Assembly (NCBI RefSeq): GCF_010015445.1
Contig: NC_053126.1
Location: 6,203,249 to 6,267,248 of the forward strand
Direction of reading: 5' to 3'
DNA length: 64,000 nucleotides
DNA from: Perca fluviatilis
Lineage: Eukaryota; Chordata; Actinopteri; Perciformes; Percidae
Shown here piece by piece: positions 1 to 13,090 of the stretch (position 1 is the first letter of the stretch; every line of letters begins with the position of its first letter). A program made the translations under genes and the position numbers. The notes below the pieces were generated by a model. The model had not been told where the DNA came from, made no database searches, and was given only the letters and a program-made list of their open reading frames with translations.

Positions 1-61
1 TGTCAACCGGCCAACTTGTTCCATGGGGATTTCTAAGCTTTCCATTAGCTGTATAGCATCA

Positions 62-775
62 AAAACATCAAATAGTAAATGGTAAATGGACTTGCATTTA
101 AATAGCGCCTTCCTAGTCGCTTTACACTACAGGCCAGTGCGGATCGGGCCGCATTTTTCTATCTGAGCCCGGCCCGCGTCCGACAGAGCAGTAACCGAAC
201 CCGACCCGAGCCCAACAGGCATTAAGATATTTATGTCCGAGCCCGACACAGTTAAAATCTCGTTTTTTTTCTCATACTAATGACACATGTACGTTTGTTT
301 GTGTGGAAAGCTTTTATTAAGCAGCTGTAGGAAGGCATTCGGAAATGCCAACAGTTGAACGCATCAGCGCACACGGGGCAACAAGCGCACGTTAACACAG
401 GTGCGCACCTACATAATAAGCTGTTTTAAATTTAAAATCTTCAATGTCTTATCGCACTGATGTGACCGAGCCCGACCTGAACCCGAACATCATTTCTAAA
501 TATCTGTCCGAACCCGGTCCCGTCGGGCCCATCCTCTAATTCACACACACATTCATACACTGATGGCAGAAGCAGCCATACAAGGTGCAAATCTGATCAT
601 TATGATCTAATTTAAATATTCACACACTGATGGCACAGCCTTTGGGAGCAATTTGAGGTTCAGTATCTTGCCTAAGGGCACTTCGACATGCGGACTGGAT
701 CAGCTGGTCGAACCCCCAATCTTCTGTTTAGTGGACGACCCTCTCTACCTCCCGAGCCACAGCCACAGCCACCAC
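62..775 (+). repeat. Dispersed fish repeat, split by an insertion
   Basis: Bases 62-130 (TAAATGGACTTGCATTTAAA, then GCTTTACACTAC) and 541-775 (TTCATACACTGATGGCAG ... TGCGGACTGGATCAGC ... AGTGGACGACCCTCTCTACC) are the two halves of a repeat I recognise from many teleost genomes. A GC-rich block at about 133-540 separates them. Confidence 0.6.
133..540. mobile_element. MITE-like insertion with degenerate inverted ends
   Basis: The block interrupts the repeat around it. Its two ends are rich in GAGCCCGACCC-type motifs: left, GATCGGGCCGC... and AACCCGACCCGAGCCC; right, in inverse order, AACCCGGTCCCGTCGGGCCC. This fits the degenerate long inverted ends of a small DNA transposon. I could not define a target duplication. 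Confidence 0.5.
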
Positions 776-1884
776 TTTTCTATGGATACACTCTATTGTT
801 ATTGTTTGACATGAGCATATTTGCCAACTAATCTAAAATCCAAGATGATAAAGGAGAGTCTTTGTCTTCGGTCTTTGTTAATCAAGACTTCAGTGTACAT
901 CTGCAGAGGGAACAGTGAGAGCAAGCAATTCGTCGAAAGATTTATTACGCCTGTTTCCCGAGAAGTCATGAGTGATGCAGTCTGTTCAAAAGCTTGCCGA
1001 CACTTCATCCAAACTGCTCAATTATAACTACACTCTGCTTCTATCTCCGCGGCAGCTACTTGTGGGTGAACTCATTTTAATGCAGGAATTAAAATGAAAC
1101 CAATTTCTGTTTTTGCCATGTATAAAATGAAACACTATGTAACGTTTTCTCGTTATAAAAAGATAAGAAGACTGCATTTCTGAGCTACACAGGAAAAAAA
1201 AAAGAAATCCATCATTTGCTTGACTTCATTATACCATCGTTACCGTTACTACTGGTGCATTCAACGACAGCACCAATGTCTCAGTGTGCAGGTGGAGTGA
1301 ATGCTCTCTTATCTAATTAGATCTTACCGTGTGTAGGTGTGCACTTACTGTAGTAAGTCGAACAAGTCAAGCCGCTATAGGACATTAGCAGGGAGTGGGT
1401 CGATGCACATGAGATGCCAGTGCATTAACTTGACTCAATTATAGTGTCTCTCCAGGGGCGATTCTAGGAGCAGACCTTTAGGGGGGCTCAGACCCTAATG
1501 AGAATGTGATACGGTGCCTTGCAAAAGTGTTAACAGTAATTAAATCAGTAATTTAATTAGCCGATAATCTCTGAGCTAGCTACTGAACAACAATGTCAGC
1601 TAACATTTTTTTGACACCATTAACACTATGATGGAACTAATTCTGATACTTTATAATAACAACCAATTTGACACAATGTTCTAACATTCAGCAGTTTTGG
1701 TCGGTTCTAATCTGCGCCATGAAATTAACAACTTCTTCTCTGGGGACTACCAACGTTAAAATTTACAATACGTGGGATTTCCCCCTTTCTAGTCTATACA
1801 TACCTTTCTCTGCTGAATTATTTATATTCCTGGTGGGGACAAAATGCATCTCCACCTCAAAGTGATCAATGCTACTTCACAAAT
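776..1884. other. Intergenic DNA, no gene seen
   Basis: The short ORFs here have no family resemblance and no splice context. The stretch near 1450-1490 (GGGGCGATTCTAGGAGC) resembles a fish repeat fragment. Nothing else is recognisable. Confidence 0.4.
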
Positions 1885-1904
1885 AGACCATATATTGTAT
1901 ACCT

Positions 1905-2344
1905 AAAAAAGTCCTCCTGTTTGCATTCAAGGCCATCCACAACCTCCCCCCCCCCAACCATATTTGTCTGATCTCCTCTAGGTTCCCACTGCCTCCCGCT
2001 CCCTCAGATCCTCTTCCTCCATACACCTGTCTGTCGCCCTTCTCACCACCACGGGGAGCAGAGCATTCAGCTGCTCTGCTCCTCATCTCTGGAATTCATT
2101 ACCACCCCAACTCAGAAACATCGATTCATTCCATGATTTCGAATTGCAACTCAAAACACATCTGTTTAAAACTGCCTATTCCACTTGATGTCAATTGCTC
2201 TGCCTCTTTCTATTGTTGTTTTATTCTTTATTTTTATTTTTATTTATATTTTTTTGCTGCTGTAAATGTCTTATGTATCCCTGTATGGTGTCCTTGAGTG
2301 CCGAGAAAGGCGCCTTTAAATAAAATGTATTATTATTATTATTA
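1905..2344 (+). mobile_element. 5'-truncated L2/CR1-like LINE, 3' end
   Basis: The plus strand carries decayed reverse-transcriptase C-terminal coding (fragments reading FKAIHN and WNSLPP-like around 1925-2110) with stops. A 3' tail follows with GCGCCTTTAAATAAAATGTA and a (TTA)n end, typical of L2/Maui-type fish LINEs. The reading frame is dead. Confidence 0.6.
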
Positions 2345-2554
2345 AAATAAAAGTATTTTAAACTAAGTAAAGCGCTATAACGTGAACACATAGTGCCATC
2401 GAACGATATAATCCGAGCTGGTTGTATTTAGAGTGTGTATTTACAGAACTCCGGGACGCTGGCTACCAGCAGCAGTTGTTGAGCCGCCAATAGGTGACTG
2501 TGAGCCGGCTACAGGCACTTTTTCCTTTCAGGGGCCGTGCAGTTGAGGATCATG

Positions 2555-3190
2555 CGGCGATGATAGTTAAGTTTAGGCACCAAAACGACTAGTTAAGTTT
2601 AGGAAAAAAATGGTGGTTTGGATTAAAACACTCCCGAGGGAACGAATATAGTAAGTAATATTTAGTTTTAGCCGCAAAGAAAAATCCGCTCTCCACTTTT
2701 AAGCGCTGTGTTTTATATTGAAGTTCACAAATAAGTGTGGCCGAGCGGAACTATATCCATGGTATTGAAAGGGGGATTTAATTCTTGCATGTGTTGTTTT
2801 GTTGTACATGATCAAAAAACATCACCCCCCCTCCTCTGCATTTTTCATAGATAGATAGATAGATAGATTATTTATTTCCTTAATCTGTCTTAACTAGCTC
2901 ATGTTGGCTAGAGTGACCACAGAGCAACATGATCTCAAAATTAAGGTTAAGGCAACAAAACAATTTGGTTAGGTTTGGGAAAAGACAATGGTTTGGGTTA
3001 AAATAATGTTACGTAGGTGAGTTAAGTACGTTACGTATGCTACGTGACGTAAGTTAAGTAAGCTACTGTATGTATTTTAACTTCCGTATGTAAGTTAAAC
3101 GTTGACTTTTGGTTTCACACGGGACACAAACAGCGGCCTCCTGGGTGAAAGTCCCGTTTTAGTTCGACCCATCCACCCCGCCCTACTCCT
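2555..3190 (+). repeat. Dispersed repeat with TTAGG.. AAAAGA..ATGGTTTGGGTTAAAA motif
   Basis: Two tandem-like passages (2565-2640 and 2940-3010) share GGTTAGGTTTGGGAAAAGA-type sequence followed by GGTTTGGATTAAAA. The downstream part (3005-3190: TTAAGTACGTTACGT, GTTGACTTTTGG, CATCCACCCCGCCC) matches 18970-19075. It is a recurrent fish repeat of unknown class. Confidence 0.5.
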
Positions 3191-3499
3191 CAAAGTGGTT
3201 TGGTTGTCTCATTTCACGTATTTCTGTGAGATCAGACTGCCACAAAGTTGTGTGCCTTTCTCTGAAAAATTTTAAATCAAAACTCTGCGGAGGTAACTCC
3301 AAATTGACCATTTAGACCCGGCCTAGCTCGTAAGCCAGTTGAGTAGGTAGCATGTGCCTTGTTAAGCTAAGAAAAGGAGAGGTGTCATTGTACTGTAATT
3401 GTGTAATGTTAATGGACAGTTGGTTGATTCAAAATTACTTCTGCAATTTTGCTCTAGCTAACAGAAGCTCACTTGCTAAACTCACGAAATATACACAGC

Positions 3500-3509
3500 A
3501 ACACACACA

Positions 3510-3561
<52 letters not shown>
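3500..3561. repeat. (AC)n microsatellite
   Basis: Near-perfect AC repeat of about 60 bases. Confidence 0.95.
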
Positions 3562-3563
<2 letters not shown>

Positions 3564-3624
3564 CTGAGGATGTTCACAAATCCGGACACATTGGGCATTA
3601 ATAAATGAGCTCAGAATAAACTGA

Positions 3625-4501
<877 letters not shown>

Positions 4502-4571
<70 letters not shown>
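4502..4571. repeat. (GT)n microsatellite
   Basis: Perfect GT repeat of about 35 copies. Confidence 0.95.
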
Positions 4572-4573
<2 letters not shown>

Positions 4574-5740
4574 ATGCATGTGCACATTGCTTCCCTTCAA
4601 CTCCTATTTTTCTTTAAATGCTGTAAAGCGCCATGCTGGACTGTTGCTTGTAGATATAAAGGATTGAAAACGAAATCTTCGATTATAGGCTACATTTACT
4701 GCCATTCTGATTAATGCACATTAATTTAGATCAACGTTATCCTCCTGTAACAGATGCCATGATGTATAAACCATGACTTAAACATTAAAGCCCCGATCTG
4801 TGACTTTTTCTAGCCCTGTTTCTGCCCACAACCAAAGTTAAAAAGGTCAAAGGTGAAGCCAAATCCTCCAGCATCGAGCCTCCACTGGCAGCCGCTCAGC
4901 CCAGTGCATCATGGGAAATCTTTTGGCTCTTTGTATTGTGTTTGCACAATGGGATTATGATTGCAATTATGATAGAAACATGTAATTATAAAACGATCCA
5001 TATCATCATGTTTTAATATGAATAATTACATTTCCATATTTATGTACAAGCTTGTGTATGTATATTATGTGAAAAATAAAGTTCATACTGAAAATGTTGC
5101 TGAGGTTCACTTTATAAAAAGTCTATTTTGCAAACAAAATAAAATGTTGAAATGATTGAAATGATCTTTAAATTACTTATCGAGAATACTTTTTAATTTA
5201 ATCATCAGTTATTTTCACAGTTAAAGTCTTAGTTTGAAAAATGTCCCATATGGCCCCTCATAAACTCCCTTCAATGGTATTTTATCTTTTAGAAGCATTT
5301 TCAATCTCCTCCTTAGAAACAAAAACTAATTTGAATAACTTCACCCAATATAAATTAACCGCTGAACACAAAATTAGTGAGAGATGTTGCCAGAGATTAC
5401 AGTAAATTGATTGTCACCACATTCGAATCATGTTCTAATCATGTTTTGCAGACTCTGTACACGGACGCCAGTGAGAACAAATGCTCATTTACTCAGTGGT
5501 AATCCTCAGTCCACCGTTATTCACTTCTTTTGCTATTTTGTATCTCTCCTCCCACCTTCTGAACTCTTCTGAAAACTTTTTCTCAAATAGTTTTGCTTTA
5601 CCTTTCACCTTGCAGCCTCACAAATACTTCCTCTTTCATCAACATCTAATCTATCTAATGATGTCATATACCCCAACCCTAACTTTTTTACTCTGCAGAC
5701 AAACTTTTATCAAACTTGGTTGAAAAGTGTTCCTTCTCTC
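4572..5740. other. AT-rich intergenic DNA, nothing recognised
   Basis: Mostly AT-rich single-copy-looking sequence with no gene, repeat terminus or RNA signature that I can support. Confidence 0.4.
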
Positions 5741-5823
5741 ATCTCTCTCTCTCTCTTTCTCTCTCGCTCTTTCTCTCTCATATCTTTCTCTCTCATCTCT
5801 CTCTCTCTCTCTCACTCTCTCAC
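5741..5823. repeat. Imperfect (CT)n tract
   Basis: Polypyrimidine CT repeat with scattered interruptions. Confidence 0.9.
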
Positions 5824-6224
5824 CGACTCTCATAACGCGGTGCTGGAACTCATATTGCTTCTGAAGTCAGTCTCAACTATTCCCAGACACCTGTTTGCCG
5901 GGTTCACACTATTCTGCCAGTCAAGGCCGGCACCAGATACTGTGTGAATAACACAATCATCCCTCCATCTCTCATCTAGATCGTGCACTTCACACACTGT
6001 AGGTCTCCTCAGCATTCCTGATGTGTGTGTGTGTTTGTGTGTGTTTGTCCAAGTGCATGTATCGGCACGCTTGCGTCTTATATCTTATATCCATCTGAAA
6101 GGAGATTTCTAGATGTGCTGTATTGTGGCTATATTTTTGTTGTTGTTGTTGCTTATATTGTTTAATTTTTTTGGATAATCGCCACCACTCGGTTTACATT
6201 GGTGCTTTTGAGTGAAATGTTTTA

Positions 6225-6440
6225 ACAACTATGGGATGGATTGCCATGATATTTGGTACACCTATTCATGTCTCCCTCTGGATGAATTGTAATTACTTTG
6301 GTGAGCCCTTAACTTTTCATGTAGTGCCATCATTAGTCAAACATTTTCATCTGTGGTTTATGACAAAAACCCTGCAAACTAATGGCATGCCCAGTAGTCT
6401 CTGTTGTACTCATTTGCAAATGTTAGCATTCTTACTGGGA
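6225..6440 (+). repeat. Dispersed repeat, copy 1 of 3
   Basis: The sequence contains ATGGATTGCCATGATATTTG, GATGAATTGTAATTACTTTG and GTGAGCCCTTAACTTTTC. Diverged relatives in the same orientation lie at 12786-13090 and 32130-32560. It does not look coding. Confidence 0.55.
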
Positions 6441-6441
6441 T

Positions 6442-6697
6442 TGTTAAAGCAACACCAAAGCACTTTTTCTCTTCAATCCCCCTACAGGTTGGAAGCGGAA
6501 TTGTCCGTTACTGTTCTCATTCAAACTACAGATCCGCTACCCGATCTGGCAAACTTGCATAGCGCGGTTATAGCCGATAGAGGGCCGCAAAGCGAATGCA
6601 GAAGTGCCGTTCACCCTGTTACGAGTTGATGAACCACTGAAACGATTTTGGAAACATTATTTTAAGGTACAAAAGAATCTTTGGTTTTGCTTTAAAA
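6442..6697. mobile_element. MITE with TTAAAGCAACA ends, uninterrupted copy
   Basis: Left end TTAAAGCAACACCAAAG and right end CTTTGGTTTTGCTTTAA are inverted repeats of each other. The same element occurs at 41919-43169, where a 991-bp insertion splits it. This copy shows the empty target site (CAGATCCGC at 6529-6537). Confidence 0.75.
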
Positions 6698-7351
6698 TAG
6701 AGTGCTGCTGGGATGACATATTTTTGTAGGCCAACCCTTGAAGTTAGCATCGTGAGTGATAAAGACAAAAGTGATAAAAGTAGCTGTTGATGAAAACAAC
6801 TTTGACTCTTACTAGCTTGGATAGCTTCATCACTGACCTGAGAGATCTCATCTTCCAGAGCAGAGAGGCATAGAGAGATGCCGGACACGCTCCTGTCACC
6901 ACACTCATACATCTTCCTCAATCCCATTCAACAAATATTCTTTGCCTCTGTGCAGCCTTTTGCCTCCTCTTTTGCCATCCTGTAATCTCTCTGCCGAGGC
7001 GTCATCCTCTGTGTATACGGACAGGCCCATTTGTCTTTCTGTCCTCTAAGCCTCTTAGTTAGCTTCTGATATCGGTAGGCTCTGCAGCGATGACTCTCCT
7101 CTGCATCTAAAAGATCTTATTATATAGTGTAAGATGGGGGATATTTGTCTCAATGCCTTAATGTTTAGGCAGAAAGAACACTGATTAAGCAGGTGGATCC
7201 GGCTGCACGAGCATCAGGCGAGCATACACACATCGGACACACTTACACGGAAACAGACAGCAGACGAGATTGGATTGGATTTCCTATTAACAGGCGAATC
7301 ATTCCTCTCCTCTCCTGTCTCATTCTCATTTTTGCTGTCAAGTATCACCCC

Positions 7352-7514
<163 letters not shown>

Positions 7515-8374
7515 GTTCCTATACCACCCCCTTGCTCAGCATGTCACATTTTCCATTGTTTTTCTATTCTCTGCCTCTTTACTTTTTCCATCCATCTCAT
7601 TTCCCTCCCATTCTTGGCTAATTCTTTTGTCACTCTGTACCTTTTTTAGTTTGAGATGGAAAAAATAACTGCTTAGACAGAGAAACACAGTCTAATAGAG
7701 CTTGTGTAGGACGGAGATGATGCAATATAACAGCTCTGTCATGTTACTTTTCTTTTTTTTTTAAGTATGACTTCCCGTATTGAAATTTAACATAATGATA
7801 ATAATTCCTTCAAACTACTTTCAGAGTTTTTTATGGATTTTAAAAAACCTGGTTGCTCAGATTGTAAAAGAATGAGGTCTGCAAGAATGTTACAGAGATA
7901 TTTAGGTGTTTTCTCACACTTCTGGCACATCCATGCATAGATTTTTAGTGAACCAAATCAAAATGTGCAGAAACCAGATGGCTGGAAAGACACTTTTTGA
8001 GACTCTCTCTGTCTCCCGATGCTACCCTCAAAAAAGGTTCCCAAAGTGTCTGCATTATGCTGGCTTACCTGGCCTCAGGTTGAAAGCCACCTCTCTCTCT
8101 CTCTCGCCTGCCTTTTCTTATTCACATCACTCGTTATCTCTTCATTTCCTCTCTGTAATTCATTTTATCTTCTTAGTCGAGCCAGAGAATAACTTTCCTT
8201 TGTTCTAAGTTACAGGATGTAATAAATGTTATCTCATGGGTTACTCAAAACCTCTGCAAGAAAATTGTTAGACCAGAAGTTTGTATAGTACGTTAAAAGA
8301 GGACAATGAAAAAGTGGCAATTAATACAAATTATTAGTGTATAGGTAGTTTTGGGTCACTAGACTCACATGCAC

Positions 8375-8815
8375 ATGCAAGTCATCCATCCATCCATCCA
8401 TCTTCATCCACTTATCCGGGGTCGGGTTGCGGGGGGAGCAGCTCCAGCAGGGAACCCCAAACTTCCCTTTCCTAAGCCACTTTAACCAGCTCCAATCCTG
8501 AGGTGTTCCCAGGCCAGGTTGGAGATATAATCCCTCCACCTAGTCCTGCGTCTTCCCCGAGGCCTCCTCCCAGCTGGACGTGCCTGGAACACCTCCCTAG
8601 GGAGGCGCCCAGGGGGCATCCTTACCAGATGCCCAAACCACCTCAACTGGCTCCTTTTGACGCAAAGGAGCAGCTGCTCTACTCCGAGCTCCTCACGGGT
8701 GACTGAGCTTCTCACCCTATCTCTAAGGGAGATGCCAGCCCCCCTCCTGGGGAAACCCATTTCGGCTGCTTGTACCCTGGATCTCGTTCTTTCGGTCATG
8801 ACCACGTACAAATCC
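8375..8815 (-). mobile_element. Rex1-like LINE, 3' end
   Basis: The minus strand encodes the C-terminal end of a non-LTR reverse transcriptase, including QLRWFGHLVRMPPGRLPREV and RTRWRDYISNLAWEHL, followed by a short 3' UTR and a (GATG)n tail (CATC on the plus strand at 8386-8401). It is cut at its 5' side near 8815, as usual for LINE insertions. Confidence 0.75.
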
Positions 8816-11800
8816 ACATTTGCAAACTCATTTTGACTCAGCGTTTTAAGTTTTTGAGCTTGTTCTGCTCCACAAATACTTGATTATCATTTGACTTTGT
8901 GTGATTAACAATAGATCTGGTGATGGTTTGCATGACTGATAAGAAAGCCCCAGTGGCAAAAAACACACATGAACCGTTGAGGAATGTTGTAATTTTCTGC
9001 GTTAATAAGCTCGTCAGTCAGCACACAAATAACTCACATATTCATTTGAAACAAGCAAGCCAATACGAACAGGAGTACCCTAAGTGTGCATACAAGTCAA
9101 AAGTATTTTTAATGACGATCATTCAGTTATAAAGTAGTCCTTTGAAGCAGTGGGGCGACTGGGACTGAAATTCTCATGCCTTTTTGTGTTGTTTTGTGCT
9201 ATGTTGCCATTGATAAGAGGATAAGAGGAAACGAATAGTCTAAGAAAGGTTTCCATTTTGTCTCCAGTAGCAACCCCTGATGGATTTCTTTGTCAGACCA
9301 TAGCTATGCAGGCGTTGGGTGAGATAAAACCTTACCCAAAATGTGAATTTCTCTTCCTTATTTTCAGTCGTTTGGCTTTCTCCTCCATAGCCCCCCTCCC
9401 CCCATACCTGTCCTCATCTAACATTGACATTCCCTGGTGAATTCCTAACCTCTAGCCCTCTACCACTTCACTGGCCCCTTCACTCCCTTTTTACTTTTCT
9501 TTTCTGCCCTGTCGGCATTCCTCTTTGAATTTCTCCTTTGCCATCCCTCTCTTAAGTTATCCTCTTTTATCACCCATCTCTATTTCCCGTCCTGGGCTTC
9601 GCTTGTCACTACCCCATCACCTCTTCCTCTCCATTCTCTCCTTCCTCCCAACCCCCTGCTGAGCCCCTCGTCAGCCCAGAGAGAACTGCTAGGAGCACCC
9701 TGGCACAGCAAGGGATCAGGGCAACCCCCTCAGCGACCCTTTCATTTAAAGTAGGTGATACATTTAGAGGAGTGTACCAGCAAATGGATAAAAAGAGGGA
9801 GAGAACACTTGTCACAAAGCTGCATCAAAATTAAATAAGAGATGAAAGAGAAAGGGCATCAAAAAAGATTTAGGACTTTGAGGAGAATGTCTGTGAATTG
9901 GACTGTTATCCCAAGGGGAATACAGAGCCGAGGACAGAAAGAGACAAAGAGAATGAGAGAGAGAGAGAGTAAAAGGCAAGAGCTATGCAGATCAACCCAT
10001 GTGATTGTTCCCAAAATAACTCCTATGAGTGTTTTCTTTGTGTTCTATACTCCTGAGAGAAGGCAATAACCTTAGTAAAGTATTTGTTTAAATGGCAACA
10101 TCTTGTCGTTTTTCTCGACAGGACAGTCCCTGGCATATAAGAGACTGTCCAAAACATTTCGTGATTAGGTTGCAAAGATAATAAATCTCTGCCACCTTCA
10201 AAATGATTTTGGTAAAAAAAAAACACACCCAACATCAATGAAGTATCTATCGTAAAATTGATAGCTGTCTCATAAATACAATACCTTAACAGTAACCGAG
10301 ATAGTAACACCAGTTGTCAGAAGTCGCTCCACAGTAGAGAGCACACGTCCCTGTTTAAATGTCTCACACTCACGCCATTCCCGACAATACAACACACACA
10401 AACATTCACAACACGAACCCTCATAAATCCATTCCTCCCAAGAAAACGTGTTTATGGCTTTCACAACCAAACAGTAGTCCTTAAGCCTTGTATCTGCCTC
10501 TCCCGACCAATGCTCTCTAAAGGTCATTGTGAGAGGCTCCTCAGTAATAGCACTGGTGGAAACAGCTGATGTTTGCTGTGATCCATAATCACTTCACATC
10601 TATAAGTGAGCCTCAGGGAGGAATCCTGGGCAGGGGGTGCTGCAGTGTCCCAGAGGGATGCATAGCATAGCCTGGCAATGCCACAGTCTTTAATTGTTGA
10701 GGTTAGCAATGAAGAGCAATGGGGCCTCTTGCAGATTCTTTCTCTGCAGAGTCACTTTATGGTCTGCAGAGCGGACCATGGAGGTTTTCTGGATCTCTGC
10801 ACATCTTAGTCTAGCTATTGATTTTGCATTATACCCACACACAAAGCCCACAAACCTTTTGTTTCATTTAAACTCTGAGGCAAAGTGAGCCAAATGGAAG
10901 CAACCTTTGAGAATATCAAGGGTTAACATGTTTGGCTATCTAGCTCACTACAGTAGTAGCACAGCTATGGCTGAAGAGAACACTATCATTAACTAGGTTA
11001 CATTTATTTGTGTTTTTTTTACAGGTTGCCTTAAAAAGCCACATTCACTAAGGACCCCTTGATTGCAAAAAGTGTAAAGAATTGAGAGTGGTACATTGTC
11101 CCCTATATTACTGTAAACTGTGTATATGCCATAAAAGAATGGAATGACTTAGTGAACTGACAACTTCACTAAATGCATGTTTTTGATTGCAGTAACGTCA
11201 AACAAGTTTTTTTTATAGCATCTCACTGATATGTAAGATTAGGGTAAGGGGAAAGAAAACACTAGTGATAAAGGTAGAGGAGGTCTGGGTCTTATAATTT
11301 GTCACTGATGATGCCGAATGCCTTAAAGGAGGACATGGTAGATGAGACTTAAAAGTGAAAATTAAAAGTTTAAGAGAAGAGAGAGAGACAGAGAAAGGCA
11401 AAGAGAAAGCGAAGGGAGATCTGATCAGAGGGGGATTAGAGGGCTGAGCGAGTGTCCCTCGGGTGGGAGGTGAGAGAAAATCAAATGGCTGGAAGGAGGA
11501 AGGGAGGGGGGAGAAAGGGTGTGCATAAGAAAAGAAGTCTGGCTGGTAAAGGGGTGGGGATTGATTATTATTAATGTTTGATTAGCATGAGCGCAGTCAG
11601 GAAAGCGATACGGCCTAACATCGCTGACCCCGTGCTGAACTGGGCGCCCATTTTACAATCCAAAAATAGTTGGAGAGGACATGTATAAAACAGAAAGAGC
11701 AGAACCTCTGATATTTTACTGGACGTCCCTCTTGCACCTATCTAGCCCTTCTCCCACCTCAACACCTGTCAGCCTGTAACCCGGTAAGAGGAAGATATAT

Positions 11801-12785
11801 ATGAGATATGATATAGAGGAAAGGAAAAAGACAGACATGATAGCAGATTTTTTAGAGATGAGGGATCTTAACAAATCCAGGTTATCGCAAGACACAAATA
11901 TGGATATCGACATCACAGTCATTCTTGATGTTACTTTGCTAAAAATGCAGTGATAGATGAAACTCATAGGAGAGGTGATAGATAGAGAAACGTGTGAGGA
12001 AATGCAATTTGCCTTAATTTACAGGCTCCTTTATGGCATGAGATTAGATTTAGATACAGAGACAGCATATCAACAAGTTAATTACTTTCTGATAGCAACG
12101 GTTTTCTGCCAAAATAAGAGGCCATTATGCTGCAGTGCTTGCTTGTGATATCTTTCAAGGTCAACTTTTTTTATTACACCTAATGAGATTGAAAACAGTG
12201 TCCACCCGTGCTCCAGGGTAACATAACTTTGTCAAAATGTTAATGCAGTGAAAGGCATGAAAATGAATTCAATGTACTTCTGGCTGATCACAGAGATTTA
12301 AAAAAAAAATGTTCCATGTAGGCCTACTCATACAGCAGATGCACTATATATGATGAATATTCATAGACAGTAAAACACTTAAGTGGAATTCAGTCTCAGT
12401 TAATTAATGAGGAGGACGCATAATATTTTCTTTGCGTGTCACGATGAAATATGTATGCTTTTAAACACTCTTGACGCTGTTGCTTTCAATGGCAGATTAA
12501 ATGGAATTTACATCTTTAATTTGTTTGGTAATATTTTATGCAAATGTGTATCGAGTGCACGCTTGAGATTGCTTTCATCGCCTATGTGTTTTGCAAAGTC
12601 ATCTCATTACAGTTTGTGACATTATTAGATTATGAATCTTAGTAATGCCAACAGTATGTTAAGTGGGAGTGAGTAACCATGGCAAGGCTTCGTGCATATA
12701 CAATCACACACATGTTTAGCCATGCTAGCAGCACCTATTGTAAATAGTATACTATAAACAGTATTAGATAGATTGCGATGAGATT
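8816..12785. other. Intergenic DNA, no gene seen
   Basis: The short ORFs lack family resemblance. Purine-rich (11,370-11,520) and pyrimidine-rich (9,360-9,660) tracts stand out. A TATA-like motif at 11684 is listed separately. No transposon ends were found. Confidence 0.4.
11650..11690 (+). promoter_or_regulatory. Candidate TATA/MEF2-like promoter motif
   Basis: TATAAAA at 11684-11690 follows an A/T-rich MEF2/SRF-like motif (CCAAAAATAG) within about 30 bases. It lies 8.6 kb before the first parvalbumin coding exon and points the right way for a muscle promoter with a noncoding first exon. The distance makes this a weak guess. Confidence 0.15.
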
Positions 12786-13090
12786 CAAGACGTTTATGTT
12801 CCCCTCAGGATTAACTGATTTTACTTTGGTGATCTTGACTTTTGCCTGAGCACCACCACCAAGTCAACATTTTAATCAATACTTTTTGTTTATGACCAAA
12901 AAAACATTCAAAGCTAATGAAATTCCACATCAGCCTCAGCTGGGCATCATCTTTAGAAAATAAAATGTTAGCATCCTAACATAAAGTAAAAAGGATGACC
13001 ATGGCAAATACGTGCTTGGCAAGAATTTTAGCATTGCCATTGTGAGTTAGCATGCTGATGTATTTTTGTTGCCAAGCTGTAACTGTGTGG
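12786..13090 (+). repeat. Dispersed repeat, copy 2 of 3
   Basis: It shares ACTTTGGTGATCTTGACTTT and the TTAGCAT-rich downstream part with the copies at 6225 and 32130. Diverged. Confidence 0.5.
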
